DNA of 21,610 nt from a virus: positions 1 through 21,610 of IMG/VR virus record IMGVR_UViG_3300044960_000349. One strand, written 5' to 3'. Below the pieces are notes generated by a model that worked only from the letters and a program-made list of their open reading frames with translations, was not told the origin of the DNA and ran no database searches. Shown piece by piece: positions 10,920-18,814 of this stretch. Each line of letters opens with the position of its first letter. Positions within the stretch are counted from its first letter, which is position 1. The translations under genes were made by a program, and so were the position numbers.

Positions 10920-13717
10920 GCCTTCATGATCCAGGCGAGGACGTAGTACTGGTAGACCGAGTGGGCGGAGTGCGCGTCATGGGTGTGGCCGCCGGCCGAG
11001 TCGGTGCTGTGCGAATGACCGTGGGCCGCGGCGTCTGAAATGCCAGTGCCTCTCGGCACAGCAGCGGAGCCAGTGGGTCCGGCGGTGTGCGTGTGCGACC
11101 CGCCCGAGGCATGCGTCGCGTGCGTCGGCAGCGCCGACCGCGGCGAGACGGTGCCGCCCGACTGACCGGCCGCCGGAGTCGAACCGCCGGCGAGGTTGCC
11201 GCCGACGATGAACCGGTCGCGGAGATCGGGGGTGCCATTCGAGCCGTCGCAGAGCATCCAGCCGGGCGGGAGCTGCGAGCCGGACCAGGCGGCGATGAGA
11301 CCCGGCGGCACGAAGCCGGTCGGCGTGCCCTCCATCATCATGTTGCAGGAGTAGAGCCGGACGGTCTTCGCGCCCGAGAGGCACCGCAGGCGAACCTGAA
11401 ACCTGACGTACCGCGCCGCGGCCGGCGGGGACAGGACGTCCGTCTCGATATACCAGGCGTCCGGCACGTCGGTGAATGCGGTCCCGTCGAACGAGAGCTG
11501 TGCCTTGCCCGCGTCGTACCAGAAGGCGCGGACGCTCGCCTGCACCTGGCCGGTTCCGCTCACGACTTTCCAGTAGCTCGAGAGCCGCAGGAACTGGCGG
11601 CCAGTGCTCGCGATGAAGTCTGACGTCACCCAGCTGTCCGTCGTCGAAGCGGCCGACGCGGCGTATTCGAGGGCATTGCCCGACCCCCAGCCGGTGCCGG
11701 TCACGACGTTGATGGGGAAGGTTCCGTTCGTGACCGTCCAGCCGGCGGCGGTGTTGCCGGCGACACGGCTGAAGTTCCCGTTGTAGACGCCGGCGTTGAT
11801 GAAGTCCTGCCAAGCGTCCCCGAACCCCCCTCCGTCCATCGCCGTCGCGCCGTAGTTGTCGACGAACGTCAGCTTGCCGTTCTGGATCGTGATCCCGGAG
11901 CTGTCGATCCGGACGTTGCCGCCGGCATGGTCGATGTCCTGGTCGGCCTCGTGGAACTCCATGTCGTCGAGGTAGATGACGCCGGTGCCGCCGGTGTCTC
12001 CGGGGTTGATCCAGAACACAAAGGCGAACGCCGCGTTCGTGGGAGCGGTCAGCACGTTCGCGAACTGGGTATACGTATTGACCGTCCCGATCGCAGCCGA
12101 CGCCACGGTCACGTCGCTGATCTGGGCCTTCGACGCGTCGAACCATCGCACGCGCAGCGTGACCGTGAAGTTCACGCTGTTCTGTGAGGAGCTGCCCCGC
12201 GCCCAGCCGCGCACCTGGTATCGCCGGCCGCCGCTGACCGGGACGCGTCCGGAGACCGCGAAGCCGTTCGAGCCGCTGCTGTTCGAGTGCCTGCCGTTCC
12301 AGCCGCCGGACCTGGGCGCCTCCTGCGACCGCGTGAGCGTGCCGCCGCTCGCGTACCAGTCCGCTTGATCAGGAAACCCGGAGCCGAGGGTCGAGATCGG
12401 CAGCTCGAAGCCGGGGTTGGCGAGGAGATTGCGCGGCGACCCCGTCCAGAGCCCGGCGACGAGCGAGTTGACGGCGACCTTGTCGGCCGTCACCGCGCCG
12501 GCGGCAAGCTCGTTCGTCCCGATCGCCGCGGCGGCCACCTTGCCGGCGACGACGCTGTTCGCGGCGAGCCCGTTCGCGGTTACGGCGCCGGCTGCGAGTT
12601 TGTCGGTCGTGACGGCGTTCGCGGCGAGCTTCGGAGTCGAGATCGCCCCGTCGCTGATCTGGGTCTCCGTGATCTGGCCGTCGAGCTCGCCCAGGTTGAC
12701 GATCGTCGTCCAGGTCGTGCCGTCGCTCGTCTTGTAGAGCTTGCCGTCGGTCGTGAGGTAGACGATCGAGCCGGCGGGGTACAGGCCGTTCGGCAGCGTC
12801 GGCAGTGACGCGACGACCGCCGGCGGGCGGATCGAGGCGGCGAACTGGGCGATCGACGCGATCCGCGGCGGCGGCAGCGACGGCGACGAGGCGAGCGCAG
12901 TCGTGATGAGCCGCGCTGGCGCCCCGAGCCCGAGGCGCCAGCGGCGGACGCTGTCCGTGTGGAACTCCAGGCCGACGGAGGCGAGGTAGTACGTCGCGTT
13001 CGTGAGCCCGAGCGCCGTCGAGTTCACCGTGACGGTCTGGCCGGGCTGCCAGCCGTCGGCGCCGACGACGATGGCCTCGCCCCGGGTCGTCGCCGTGCCC
13101 GAGGCGGTCGCGTCGGTGTCGAAGGCGAGCGACTCGTAGTCGGTCTGGCCGGCCGACGGGGCGCCGTCGACGAGGACGAACGGCGCGGCGCCGAGGGAGG
13201 TGGCGCGGTAGACGAGCGCCGGCGAGACGTTGACCCAGTAGTAACGGGTCGCGCCGATCGCTTCGATGAGCTGCTCGATCGCCTGGCGTCGGCTCGTCGC
13301 CTGGATCGTGAGGGCCGAGGCCAGGGCGCTGTTCGCATCGCCGGTGACCGTCAGCCCGGTCCCCGAGAGGATCGAGGTCAGGACCGTTTGCTCGGTCGTC
13401 CCCGCAGCGAACGTCGTGTTGATCGTCGCATCGTCGTCGAGGAGGATCCCGTAGTCCCGGGCAGTGACGCGGTAGCGGCGCATGCCGCCGGCGATGACCT
13501 CGGCCCGGAACGCAGCGATGAGCCCGCGCCAGAGCGTCGTCGCACCGTCCGCGATGACGACAGTCTGCCGCGCCGCGAGCGTGACCTGGCGCGACGTGTC
13601 GTCCAAGACGAACGAACACTCCCCGGAGATGTTCGCTCCGGGGAGTGTGCAGACGATGGAGGTGAGATCGACGAGGCCGGTCCGGTTGACCCCGTTGATC
13701 GTGAGCGTGACGGCCAT
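10916..13717 (-). CDS. Large tail-tip hub / receptor-binding fibre protein with collar domain
   Basis: The 933-residue protein follows the tape measure directly. Residues ~1-300 look like a baseplate-hub or tail-tip domain (MAVTLTINGVNRTGLVDLTS, QTVVIADGATTLWRGLIAAF, YRVTARDYGILL). Residues 356-422 are a fibre repeat of ~10-residue units such as NAVTTDKLAAGAVTANGLA. Two jelly-roll, carbohydrate-binding-like domains follow (~430-590 starting NLLANPGFELP; ~645-800 containing NGNFSRVAGNTAAGWTV). Residues ~805-860 form a phage collar domain: GLIAAWSGSQLPPGWMLCDG, then TPDLRDRFIVGG. The end is His-rich (SHTHT, HGHSHS, GHTHDAH), like metal-holding fibre tips, ending YQYYVLAWIMKA. It probably joins tail tip and host-receptor binding in one chain. 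Confidence 0.85.
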   Translation of the reverse strand: MAVTLTINGVNRTGLVDLTSIVCTLPGANISGECSFVLDDTSRQVTLAARQTVVIADGATTLWRGLIAAFRAEVIAGGMRRYRVTARDYGILLDDDATINTTFAAGTTEQTVLTSILSGTGLTVTGDANSALASALTIQATSRRQAIEQLIEAIGATRYYWVNVSPALVYRATSLGAAPFVLVDGAPSAGQTDYESLAFDTDATASGTATTRGEAIVVGADGWQPGQTVTVNSTALGLTNATYYLASVGLEFHTDSVRRWRLGLGAPARLITTALASSPSLPPPRIASIAQFAASIRPPAVVASLPTLPNGLYPAGSIVYLTTDGKLYKTSDGTTWTTIVNLGELDGQITETQISDGAISTPKLAANAVTTDKLAAGAVTANGLAANSVVAGKVAAAAIGTNELAAGAVTADKVAVNSLVAGLWTGSPRNLLANPGFELPISTLGSGFPDQADWYASGGTLTRSQEAPRSGGWNGRHSNSSGSNGFAVSGRVPVSGGRRYQVRGWARGSSSQNSVNFTVTLRVRWFDASKAQISDVTVASAAIGTVNTYTQFANVLTAPTNAAFAFVFWINPGDTGGTGVIYLDDMEFHEADQDIDHAGGNVRIDSSGITIQNGKLTFVDNYGATAMDGGGFGDAWQDFINAGVYNGNFSRVAGNTAAGWTVTNGTFPINVVTGTGWGSGNALEYAASAASTTDSWVTSDFIASTGRQFLRLSSYWKVVSGTGQVQASVRAFWYDAGKAQLSFDGTAFTDVPDAWYIETDVLSPPAAARYVRFQVRLRCLSGAKTVRLYSCNMMMEGTPTGFVPPGLIAAWSGSQLPPGWMLCDGSNGTPDLRDRFIVGGNLAGGSTPAAGQSGGTVSPRSALPTHATHASGGSHTHTAGPTGSAAVPRGTGISDAAAHGHSHSTDSAGGHTHDAHSAHSVYQYYVLAWIMKA
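12451..12650 (-). repeat. Coding repeat encoding the fibre shaft
   Basis: Degenerate ~30-bp units encode about seven copies of a G-A-[VI]-[ST]-x-x-[KG]-[LV]-A-A pattern, residues 356-422 of the tip/fibre protein. The most similar units are AAGAVTANGLA and AAGAVTADKVA. Such arrays form trimeric shaft segments and vary in copy number between related phages. Confidence 0.65.
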
Positions 13718-15501
13718 CAGATCGCCCTCGTCGTCCGGGCCGCCGTCGCGTACCGCCAGCCGAGATGCTCGTCGACGACCTCGGCGAGCCGGCGGCCGTC
13801 GAGGTTGATCTGCGTGTGGACGACGACGCGGTCGGGTCCGCCGGCTGGCGCATGGGCGACGATCCGGCCCGACATCGCCGGGACGAACAGCTCGGGACCC
13901 CGCTCACCGACGAGGTAGGCGTGGCCGGCTGTCACCGGGCCGCCGTGCTGGCGGGCTCGGACGGTGAAGGGGGTCGGCATCCCGGACACCTGTGCCGACA
14001 GGCCCATGAGCCGGGCGAAGTTCTGAACGAGCTTCTTCGTCTCCTCGTTCAGCTTCGAGGTGTCGTCCAGCAAGCCCTGGACCCACGGGCGCAGCTTGTC
14101 CTTCGCCGTCTGATCGCCGAGGAGGGCGAGCTTCAGCCGGGTCTCGACGAGCTGCGACCGGGTGTCGGCGAGGTCGCCCTTGAGCTCCTTGATCCGGAGC
14201 GGGTCCCGCTCCTTCCGCATCTCGTCCTTGATCTCGCGGAGCCGCCGCTGCAGCCCCGCCTCCCGGCCGGCGAGGATCGCGGGGCCGAAGATCGCTTCCG
14301 AGATCGCCGCCCCTAGGTCCTCCCAGGAGGCTCGGGCGTCCTTGGCTGTGGTGGCGGCGTCCTTCGTCTGGCGCCGGAGCTTCCTCGTGCTGGCTGCGGC
14401 GTCCTCGGCCTGCTGCCCTGTCTTCTGGTACGCGTCGGCCAGCCCCTGGAGCCTAGCCGCAGCCGCCTGGTCCGCCCGCTCGGTCGCCTCCTGCGACTGC
14501 CGCAGCTCCTGCTCGCGCTGGAGCCGGTCGCGGATGAGGTCGTTGAGGAACTCCATGCGGAGGCCGAGCGCATCGGTGGCCACCTTCGCCACGGCGAGCG
14601 CCGTCGCCTGATCGCGGAGCGAGTCGGCCGACTGGTCGCCCGAGCGCGTCAGCGCATTGAACGTCGAGTTCAGCGTCATGACGCCGTCGACGAGGCTGAT
14701 CTGACCCCTCGTCACCATCAGCTGCGCCGGCAGGAGCTTCTCGCCGAGGGCGGCCTGGGCGTTGATGAGTTCGGCGTTGAGACGCCGCTGGCTGTTCGCG
14801 AGACCGTCGGCCGTCCGGGCGAAGTCGCCCTGGGCGGTCTTCGTCTCCTCCATGATGATCTGGTACCGCGCCAGGACCTTCGCGCCTTCGGAGAGCTCGC
14901 CGTGGGCGTCGGCGAGGCCCATCTCCAGCGCCTTCGCCTTCACCTTCGCCTCGCTCAAGAAGACGCCGAGCGAGCGCATCGGTTCGGCCTCCCCGGAGAG
15001 TCCGGAGCGCAGCTTTTGGAGGACCTCGGTCGGGTCGAGGTTGTTGAACGACGCGAGGTCGGAGGCGAGCTGGACGAGCTGCATGCTCATCTCGGCCGCC
15101 TTCTGGCGGGAGCCGACGAGGGAGGTCAGGAAGTTCCCGAACGTGGCCGCGGCCTCGACGGCGGCCTGGGTCGAGAGACCGCCGGCCTCGGCCATCGTCC
15201 GGCCCCACTCCTCGACGGCGCGGGCGCTGGTGCCGAAGATGACCCGGGACTTGCTGATCGACTCGTTGAGGTCGGAGGCGGCCTCGATCGACTGCTTCAT
15301 GAAGTCGCCGACGCCGCTGATCGCACCGCCGAGGATGTCGAAGGCCTTGGCGCCGGCGGCGAGGCCGACGCCGGTCATGACCGACTTGAGATCGCGGGAC
15401 TTGACGGCGTCCTCGAGCTTGTGGAACTGGCCCTGCAGGCCGCCGACGGCCTTGCTGATGCCGTCGTCGAAGACGCCGCGGATGCGGACGACGTTAGCCA
15501 C
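13717..15501 (-). CDS. Tape measure protein
   Basis: GTG at 15501 follows GGAGG by 9 nt and overlaps the chaperone gene. The 594-residue protein is mostly helical with coiled coils (for instance ERADQAAAARLQGLADAYQK). It includes the conserved tape-measure block KSRVIFGTSARAVEEWGRTM, TFGNFLTSLVGSR and FNNLDPTEVLQKLRSGLSGE. The C terminus has the common GHAYLVGERGPELFVPAMSG motif. It sets tail length: at ~1.5 angstrom per residue a tail near 90 nm is expected (estimate). Placement between the chaperones and the tip gene is canonical. Confidence 0.93.
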   Translation of the reverse strand: MANVVRIRGVFDDGISKAVGGLQGQFHKLEDAVKSRDLKSVMTGVGLAAGAKAFDILGGAISGVGDFMKQSIEAASDLNESISKSRVIFGTSARAVEEWGRTMAEAGGLSTQAAVEAAATFGNFLTSLVGSRQKAAEMSMQLVQLASDLASFNNLDPTEVLQKLRSGLSGEAEPMRSLGVFLSEAKVKAKALEMGLADAHGELSEGAKVLARYQIIMEETKTAQGDFARTADGLANSQRRLNAELINAQAALGEKLLPAQLMVTRGQISLVDGVMTLNSTFNALTRSGDQSADSLRDQATALAVAKVATDALGLRMEFLNDLIRDRLQREQELRQSQEATERADQAAAARLQGLADAYQKTGQQAEDAAASTRKLRRQTKDAATTAKDARASWEDLGAAISEAIFGPAILAGREAGLQRRLREIKDEMRKERDPLRIKELKGDLADTRSQLVETRLKLALLGDQTAKDKLRPWVQGLLDDTSKLNEETKKLVQNFARLMGLSAQVSGMPTPFTVRARQHGGPVTAGHAYLVGERGPELFVPAMSGRIVAHAPAGGPDRVVVHTQINLDGRRLAEVVDEHLGWRYATAARTTRAI

Positions 15502-15664
15502 GGTGTTCAGCCTCCAGGCGGATCAGCTCGAGACCGAGCAGAAGCCAATCGGCGTCGGGGGCCTCCGCGAGCTGCCACGGCGGCACGCCCCAGCGCCGGG
15601 CGAGGGCCTCGAGGGCGACGGAGCCGGGCACCGGCACCTGCGCGCCGCGCAGGGCCGCGGTCAC
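15494..15664 (-). CDS. Downstream tail-assembly chaperone segment (GT-like, 56 aa)
   Basis: This 56-residue frame starts with GTG overlapping the upstream stop, but it is also in frame with the -1 slippage product of the upstream gene. Its sequence reads GAQVPVPGSVALEALARRWG, then VPPWQLAEAPDADWLLLGLE, a Trp-containing helical domain typical of the T part of G/GT chaperones and shaped to contact the tape measure. Made by frameshift, the fusion would have about 141 residues (80 upstream plus 61). Independent initiation at the GTG is the alternative. It overlaps the tape-measure start by 8 nt. Confidence 0.8.
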   Translation of the reverse strand: MTAALRGAQVPVPGSVALEALARRWGVPPWQLAEAPDADWLLLGLELIRLEAEHRG

Positions 15665-15918
15665 CGCCGCCCGCGCTGAGGGGGGAGGGCGGATTCCCGC
15701 ACGGCCGTCAGCCAGGCCTGTCCGACGGCCTCGACGAAGTCCCAGGGTGCGTCGAGCAGGTCGCCCGGCAGATCGTGCTCGATGCAGCCGCGGACGATCA
15801 GCTCGATCTGGTCCGCGGCGTCCATCTGCCCCCGGAGGAGGGCGACGACGTCCCGAGCGGTCATCGGTCCCATGACGAGCCGATGACCCTCGACCTCCAG
15901 CTCGTAGCGACGGTCCAT
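15661..15918 (-). CDS. Tail-assembly chaperone (G-like, 85 aa)
   Basis: ATG at 15918 shares its A with the upstream TGA. The protein reads MDRRYELEVEGHRLVMGPMT, then ARDVVALLRGQMDAADQIEL, IVRGCIEHDLPGDLLDAP and WDFVEAVGQAWLTAVRESAL. This small acidic helical fold, with a beta-hairpin start, lies between tube and tape-measure genes, as for lambda gpG and HK97 gp14. A slippery site near its 3' end (15679-15685) would make an extended GT-like form. Both products normally coat the tape measure during tail assembly. Confidence 0.82.
   Translation of the reverse strand: MDRRYELEVEGHRLVMGPMTARDVVALLRGQMDAADQIELIVRGCIEHDLPGDLLDAPWDFVEAVGQAWLTAVRESALPPQRGRR
15679..15685 (-). promoter_or_regulatory. 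Programmed -1 frameshift site (slippery heptamer C CCC CCT)
   Basis: On the minus strand the zero frame reads CTC CCC CCT CAG, so C-CCC-CCT fits the X-XXY-YYZ rule in the correct register. A -1 slip leads, without a stop codon, into the exact frame of the 56-residue downstream ORF. Sequence after the site is GC-rich (GCGCGGGCGGCGG) and could act as a stimulator. Confidence 0.78.
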
Positions 15919-16322
15919 CAGGTCATCCCTCGGGTCATGTCTCGCTGGGCCCGGATCGCCCGGAGGAGCCGGGCCTTCGTGCGACGAAAGACCTTGCGGC
16001 GCGACTCGATCTCGGACGCCGCGGCCAGGAGAGCCTTGGCCTGGTCGGCGTCGAGTCCAGAGATGTCGGGGGAGATGACGAGGTTGTACTGCCAGCGCTT
16101 CTTGCGCAGGCTCTCGGTCCGGCCGCGGATGCGAGCCCGGGTTCGGCCCGTCCGGATGCCGTGCGGCGGGATCGCGGCGATCTGCGCGACGACGTCTTCC
16201 TGGCCGATCCGGGCGACCTCGTCCATGAGCGCCCGGACGTTCGCGAGCCAGGAGAGGCGGGCCTGCTTCGTGAAGATCGGGCCCTCGAGGATGACGGTCG
16301 GCCGGCTGACGCGAGACCTCAC
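15918..16322 (-). CDS. Hypothetical tail protein between tube and chaperones (134 aa)
   Basis: GTG at 16322 overlaps the tube gene's stop (GTGA). The 134-residue protein is very basic: RVSRPTVILEGPIFTKQARL, then SWLANVRALMDEVARIGQED, VVAQIAAIPPHGIRTGRTRA and a Lys/Arg-rich C terminus (ESRRKVFRRTKARLLRAI). The N-terminal half resembles HK97 gp10-type neck proteins (helix, then G-x-R-T-G-x-x-R), although that protein usually precedes the tube gene. I give the role as likely tail or neck accessory. Confidence 0.62.
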   Translation of the reverse strand: MRSRVSRPTVILEGPIFTKQARLSWLANVRALMDEVARIGQEDVVAQIAAIPPHGIRTGRTRARIRGRTESLRKKRWQYNLVISPDISGLDADQAKALLAAASEIESRRKVFRRTKARLLRAIRAQRDMTRGMT

Positions 16323-17317
16323 GGGAGCGAGCTGCGGTCGTTCACGACGACCGCCGCGATGTCGGCCGCCGGGCCGGTGTCGTACATCCCGTGGAGTCGG
16401 AGCGTCGCGGTCACGACCCCGTTGTCCTCGCCGAACTCGAGGGCCTCCCAGACGCCGGGCAGGTCGAGCGTCGCCTTGTACGCCGAGCTCCCGAGCGTCG
16501 GGCCGACCGATTCGATCCGGACGCGCTGGGCGCTCGCGGCCTGGAGGGCAGTGAAGTCCCCGATCGCATCGAACTCGACGACGAGCTGGGCGGAGACGAC
16601 CCGCGGCCCGAACACCCCGAGCCGCGACGGCGTGACGGAGCTGTCGAGGGTCCAGCGCCGGTCGGTCCCGACCTCGATCGTGACCTGCCCGGAGACGACG
16701 ACGCCGGCACGCTGAGTGGTCCCGAAGGCGCTGCCGCTCGAGTTGACGTAGACCTTCGTCGTCGCGCCCAAGACATCGACGAGCCCGGACAGCGGGTTGA
16801 TCGCGGCGGTCTTCGCCGCCTGGGTGAGCGCCCCGCCGATGAGCTCGATGTCGGCCATCCAGACGGCGTTCTGGACGATGTCGAGCGTGAGCCGCCTGCC
16901 CATGCAGCCGGCGACCTTGAACTCCCCGGGCCACGTGTCGCGACCGCCGACCTCGAGGGTCAGGGACTTGAGGTTGTCCGCCGAGTCCGACACGACCGTC
17001 GAGTCGAACGTCCAGGTCTTGTCGGCGCCGGCGCCCGTACCGGACGTTCGCGACCCCAGGAAGAGGTTCCACCAGGTCGGCAGCCACTGGTACGTCACGG
17101 GCTGCCGGAGCCGGACGCTGCCGCTCTGGCGGACCGAGTACGCCCGGTGCGCGGTGGCGAGCGACCCTGCGCGGCGGACGAACAGCTGTTCGGTTTCGAT
17201 CTGTAGGATCGCGGAGCCGGGCTCGAAGTCGAGCGCCGCGGTGGCGGCGACGGCCGTCCCGCGGGTGGTCTCAACCCCCTGCTGGACGACCTGGAGCGGA
17301 ATGATCGGGGCTGGCAT
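16319..17317 (-). CDS. Major tail (tube) protein
   Basis: ATG at 17317 has GGGAGG 9 nt upstream. The 332-residue protein is beta-rich: IIPLQVVQQGVETTRGTAVA at the start (a common tube-protein opening), WTFDSTVVSDSADNLKSLTL, VQNAVWMADIELIGGAL and a C-terminal GVVTATLRLHGMYDTGPA. It is predicted to form hexameric rings stacked around the tape measure. Size and position, after the terminator candidate and before the chaperones, agree with siphovirus tube proteins. The start overlaps the small upstream gene by 47 nt. Confidence 0.82.
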   Translation of the reverse strand: MPAPIIPLQVVQQGVETTRGTAVAATAALDFEPGSAILQIETEQLFVRRAGSLATAHRAYSVRQSGSVRLRQPVTYQWLPTWWNLFLGSRTSGTGAGADKTWTFDSTVVSDSADNLKSLTLEVGGRDTWPGEFKVAGCMGRRLTLDIVQNAVWMADIELIGGALTQAAKTAAINPLSGLVDVLGATTKVYVNSSGSAFGTTQRAGVVVSGQVTIEVGTDRRWTLDSSVTPSRLGVFGPRVVSAQLVVEFDAIGDFTALQAASAQRVRIESVGPTLGSSAYKATLDLPGVWEALEFGEDNGVVTATLRLHGMYDTGPAADIAAVVVNDRSSLP

Positions 17318-17519
17318 TGTCGGGGACCTCCCTCAAGGCTCGGACGTGGTCGGGATGCGGCCGGACGGCGCCGTCGATCGGACCATCGGCGACCGCAAAG
17401 GCCGGCGGAGACCAGCGCAGGAAGGCGTCGGCCTCGGCCGGCGTGCAGCGGAGCGGGACGAGCGGCACGCCGGGGATGTCGGCCGTGCCGGTCGGGACCA
17501 GGTAGACCCACTTCGTCAT
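17271..17519 (-). CDS. Small hypothetical protein upstream of the tube gene (82 aa)
   Basis: ATG at 17519 overlaps the upstream stop (ATGA). The folded part appears to be residues 1-60: MTKWVYLVPTGTADIPGVPL, then PLRCTPAEADAFLRWSPPAF. The last ~15 residues overlap the tube gene in another frame and are Pro/Gly/Ala-rich. Small proteins at this position occur in other phages without a known role. Confidence 0.6.
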   Translation of the reverse strand: MTKWVYLVPTGTADIPGVPLVPLRCTPAEADAFLRWSPPAFAVADGPIDGAVRPHPDHVRALREVPDNASPDHSAPGRPAGG

Positions 17520-17929
17520 GGCGTGTACCCTCGGGTTTGGCGGACCGTCGCCTCGACGACGAGGCTCGTGACGAGCCAGAGCGCGCCGCCGACCTCGAAC
17601 CAGCGGTTGCCGGTGCCGCCGGTGACGAAGGCGTGGGCCACGGAGCCGCCGAGCGTCACGGCGCCGGCGAGAGCGGCGCGAATCTCCTCGACGACGGTCT
17701 CGGCGAGGGCGATCGCGGCGTCGTCGGTATGGCGGCGCTCGACCCACACCTCGACGGTCGTGGTGTAGTGCGAGACCTCGCGCTCGCCCGGCACGACCGT
17801 CCAGGTGATCTCGCCGACGACGACGGCCGGCGACTGTGCCGGGACCTCCGGCGGTCGGGTGTAGACCTGCTTGACCGACGCGGTCGCGAGGCGAGCGGCG
17901 ATGGCGGCGCGAAGATCGCCGAGGCCCAT
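17516..17929 (-). CDS. Tail terminator / tail completion protein candidate (137 aa)
   Basis: ATG at 17929 shares its A with the upstream stop. The 137-residue product has the alpha/beta layout of tail terminators (lambda gpU, HK97 gp11 type). A starting helix (GLGDLRAAIAARLATASVKQ) is followed by VYTRPPEVPAQSPAVVVGEI, a SHYTTTVEVWVERRHTDDAA strand-helix unit with AIALAETVVEEIRAALA, and final strands (WFEVGGALWLVTSLVVEATV). Position after the adaptor and before the tube gene agrees. Sequence alone cannot exclude another neck protein. Confidence 0.72.
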   Translation of the reverse strand: MGLGDLRAAIAARLATASVKQVYTRPPEVPAQSPAVVVGEITWTVVPGEREVSHYTTTVEVWVERRHTDDAAIALAETVVEEIRAALAGAVTLGGSVAHAFVTGGTGNRWFEVGGALWLVTSLVVEATVRQTRGYTP

Positions 17930-18558
17930 CACGCCACCCGACGGACTCGGTACCGCTGGATCGTCTGCCAGTCCCGGGTGGACAAGAGCCGGCTGATCGT
18001 CCGTGTCCCGTCCTCGCCGACCGTGACGGTGTCGGCACCGCCGGCGCTCTTGCCGCGGTAGATGGCCACGGCTAGCCCGGTGGCCAGGTCGGCCAGGTCC
18101 TTGGGCACCGCCGGCCACCCGAACTGGCCAACGAGTCGCACTGTGTCGAAGCCGGCACTGAAGCGATCGATCGATCCGGTCGGAGTGTCGGAGAGCAGAA
18201 TGAGTGTGGCCGGCCATCCGGGCGGCCGGTAGGCGGGGAGCGGCCGGAGGAAGACGTCCTCGCTGGGCACAGCGACCCGCGCTGCGCCGGTCTGGGGTGC
18301 CACCTCGAGCGTGTCGAGCGACACCACTCCGAACGGAACCGGGAGGAGTCTCGGGAGGCCGTTGTCGTCCTCGATCGCATCCGAGCCATCGAGGATGAGC
18401 TCGGTTTCCGGTCGGGGGGCGATCGCGCGACCGATGGCCGATTCCACCCAGTCGTTCACCGCATCGACGATCGACTGGAGGAGGGCATCCTCGCTCGTGT
18501 CGGCAATGCCGAGGCGCGCCTTGAGCGAGGAGAGCGTCGTGTACTGACCGATCGCCAC
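17929..18558 (-). CDS. Head-tail connector (gp6-like adaptor)
   Basis: GTG at 18558 follows GGAGG by 9 nt. The 209-residue protein begins with the adaptor hallmark: YTTLSSLKARLGIADTSEDA, LLQSIVDAVNDWVESAIGR, then PETELILDGSDAIEDDNGLP and PFGVVSLDTLEVAP strands. The C-terminal helix region includes PKDLADLATGLAVAIYRG. These match HK97 gp6/SPP1 gp15-type connectors, where N-terminal helices pack under the portal and the strands contact the next ring. It is longer than minimal members (~100 aa), with an inserted beta domain. Confidence 0.85.
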   Translation of the reverse strand: MAIGQYTTLSSLKARLGIADTSEDALLQSIVDAVNDWVESAIGRAIAPRPETELILDGSDAIEDDNGLPRLLPVPFGVVSLDTLEVAPQTGAARVAVPSEDVFLRPLPAYRPPGWPATLILLSDTPTGSIDRFSAGFDTVRLVGQFGWPAVPKDLADLATGLAVAIYRGKSAGGADTVTVGEDGTRTISRLLSTRDWQTIQRYRVRRVA

Positions 18559-18561
18559 GGT

Positions 18562-18753
18562 CTAGGACCTCCGGCGTCGCTCGGGGGGTGGGGCGACGGC
18601 TCGCTCCGGCTCCCGCGGTTCGTCGATGCGGACCGCGCGTTCGCCGTCGGCCCACTTCGCGGCGACCTCCTCGGGAACCTCGATGATCTCGCCGGGGCTC
18701 GGGGATCCGATGTCGTCGCCGGCGACTGAAACGAGGATCCGGATTCGCGCCAT
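18562..18753 (-). CDS. Small hypothetical protein after the capsid gene (63 aa)
   Basis: ATG at 18753 has AGGAGG 6 nt upstream. The protein reads MARIRILVSVAGDDIGSPSP, then GEIIEVPEEVAAKWADGER, ending in a Pro/Arg-rich tail. The pattern (beta strand, G-x-x-x-x-x-G turn, then E-E-V-A-x-x-W/L-x-x-G) is common for small proteins encoded between capsid and connector in HK97-like phages. Its function there is not known to me. Confidence 0.72.
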   Translation of the reverse strand: MARIRILVSVAGDDIGSPSPGEIIEVPEEVAAKWADGERAVRIDEPREPERAVAPPPERRRRS

Positions 18754-18775
18754 GGCACGCCTCCTGGGGAAGATC

Positions 18776-18803
18776 GGGGGCCGGGGCCGGAGCCCCGGCC
18801 CCC
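18776..18803 (-). terminator. GC-rich stem-loop after the capsid gene
   Basis: GGGGGCCGGGGC and its complement enclose a 4-nt loop: a perfect 12-bp stem in the 61 nt between the capsid stop and the next start. There is no T-run on either side, so a full intrinsic terminator is doubtful. Partial attenuation or protection of the capsid mRNA 3' end, giving more capsid than connector, is plausible. Confidence 0.5.
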
Positions 18804-18814
18804 GGGCTGTACGG

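Noticed and set aside
14902-16554. Long rightward ORF (about 550 codons) opposite the tape-measure and tail genes
   Set aside because: Mirror-frame artefact of high GC: its sequence is low-complexity Arg/Gly/Glu, and it is antisense to several well-supported genes. The same holds for 6291-7697 and 18626-20194.
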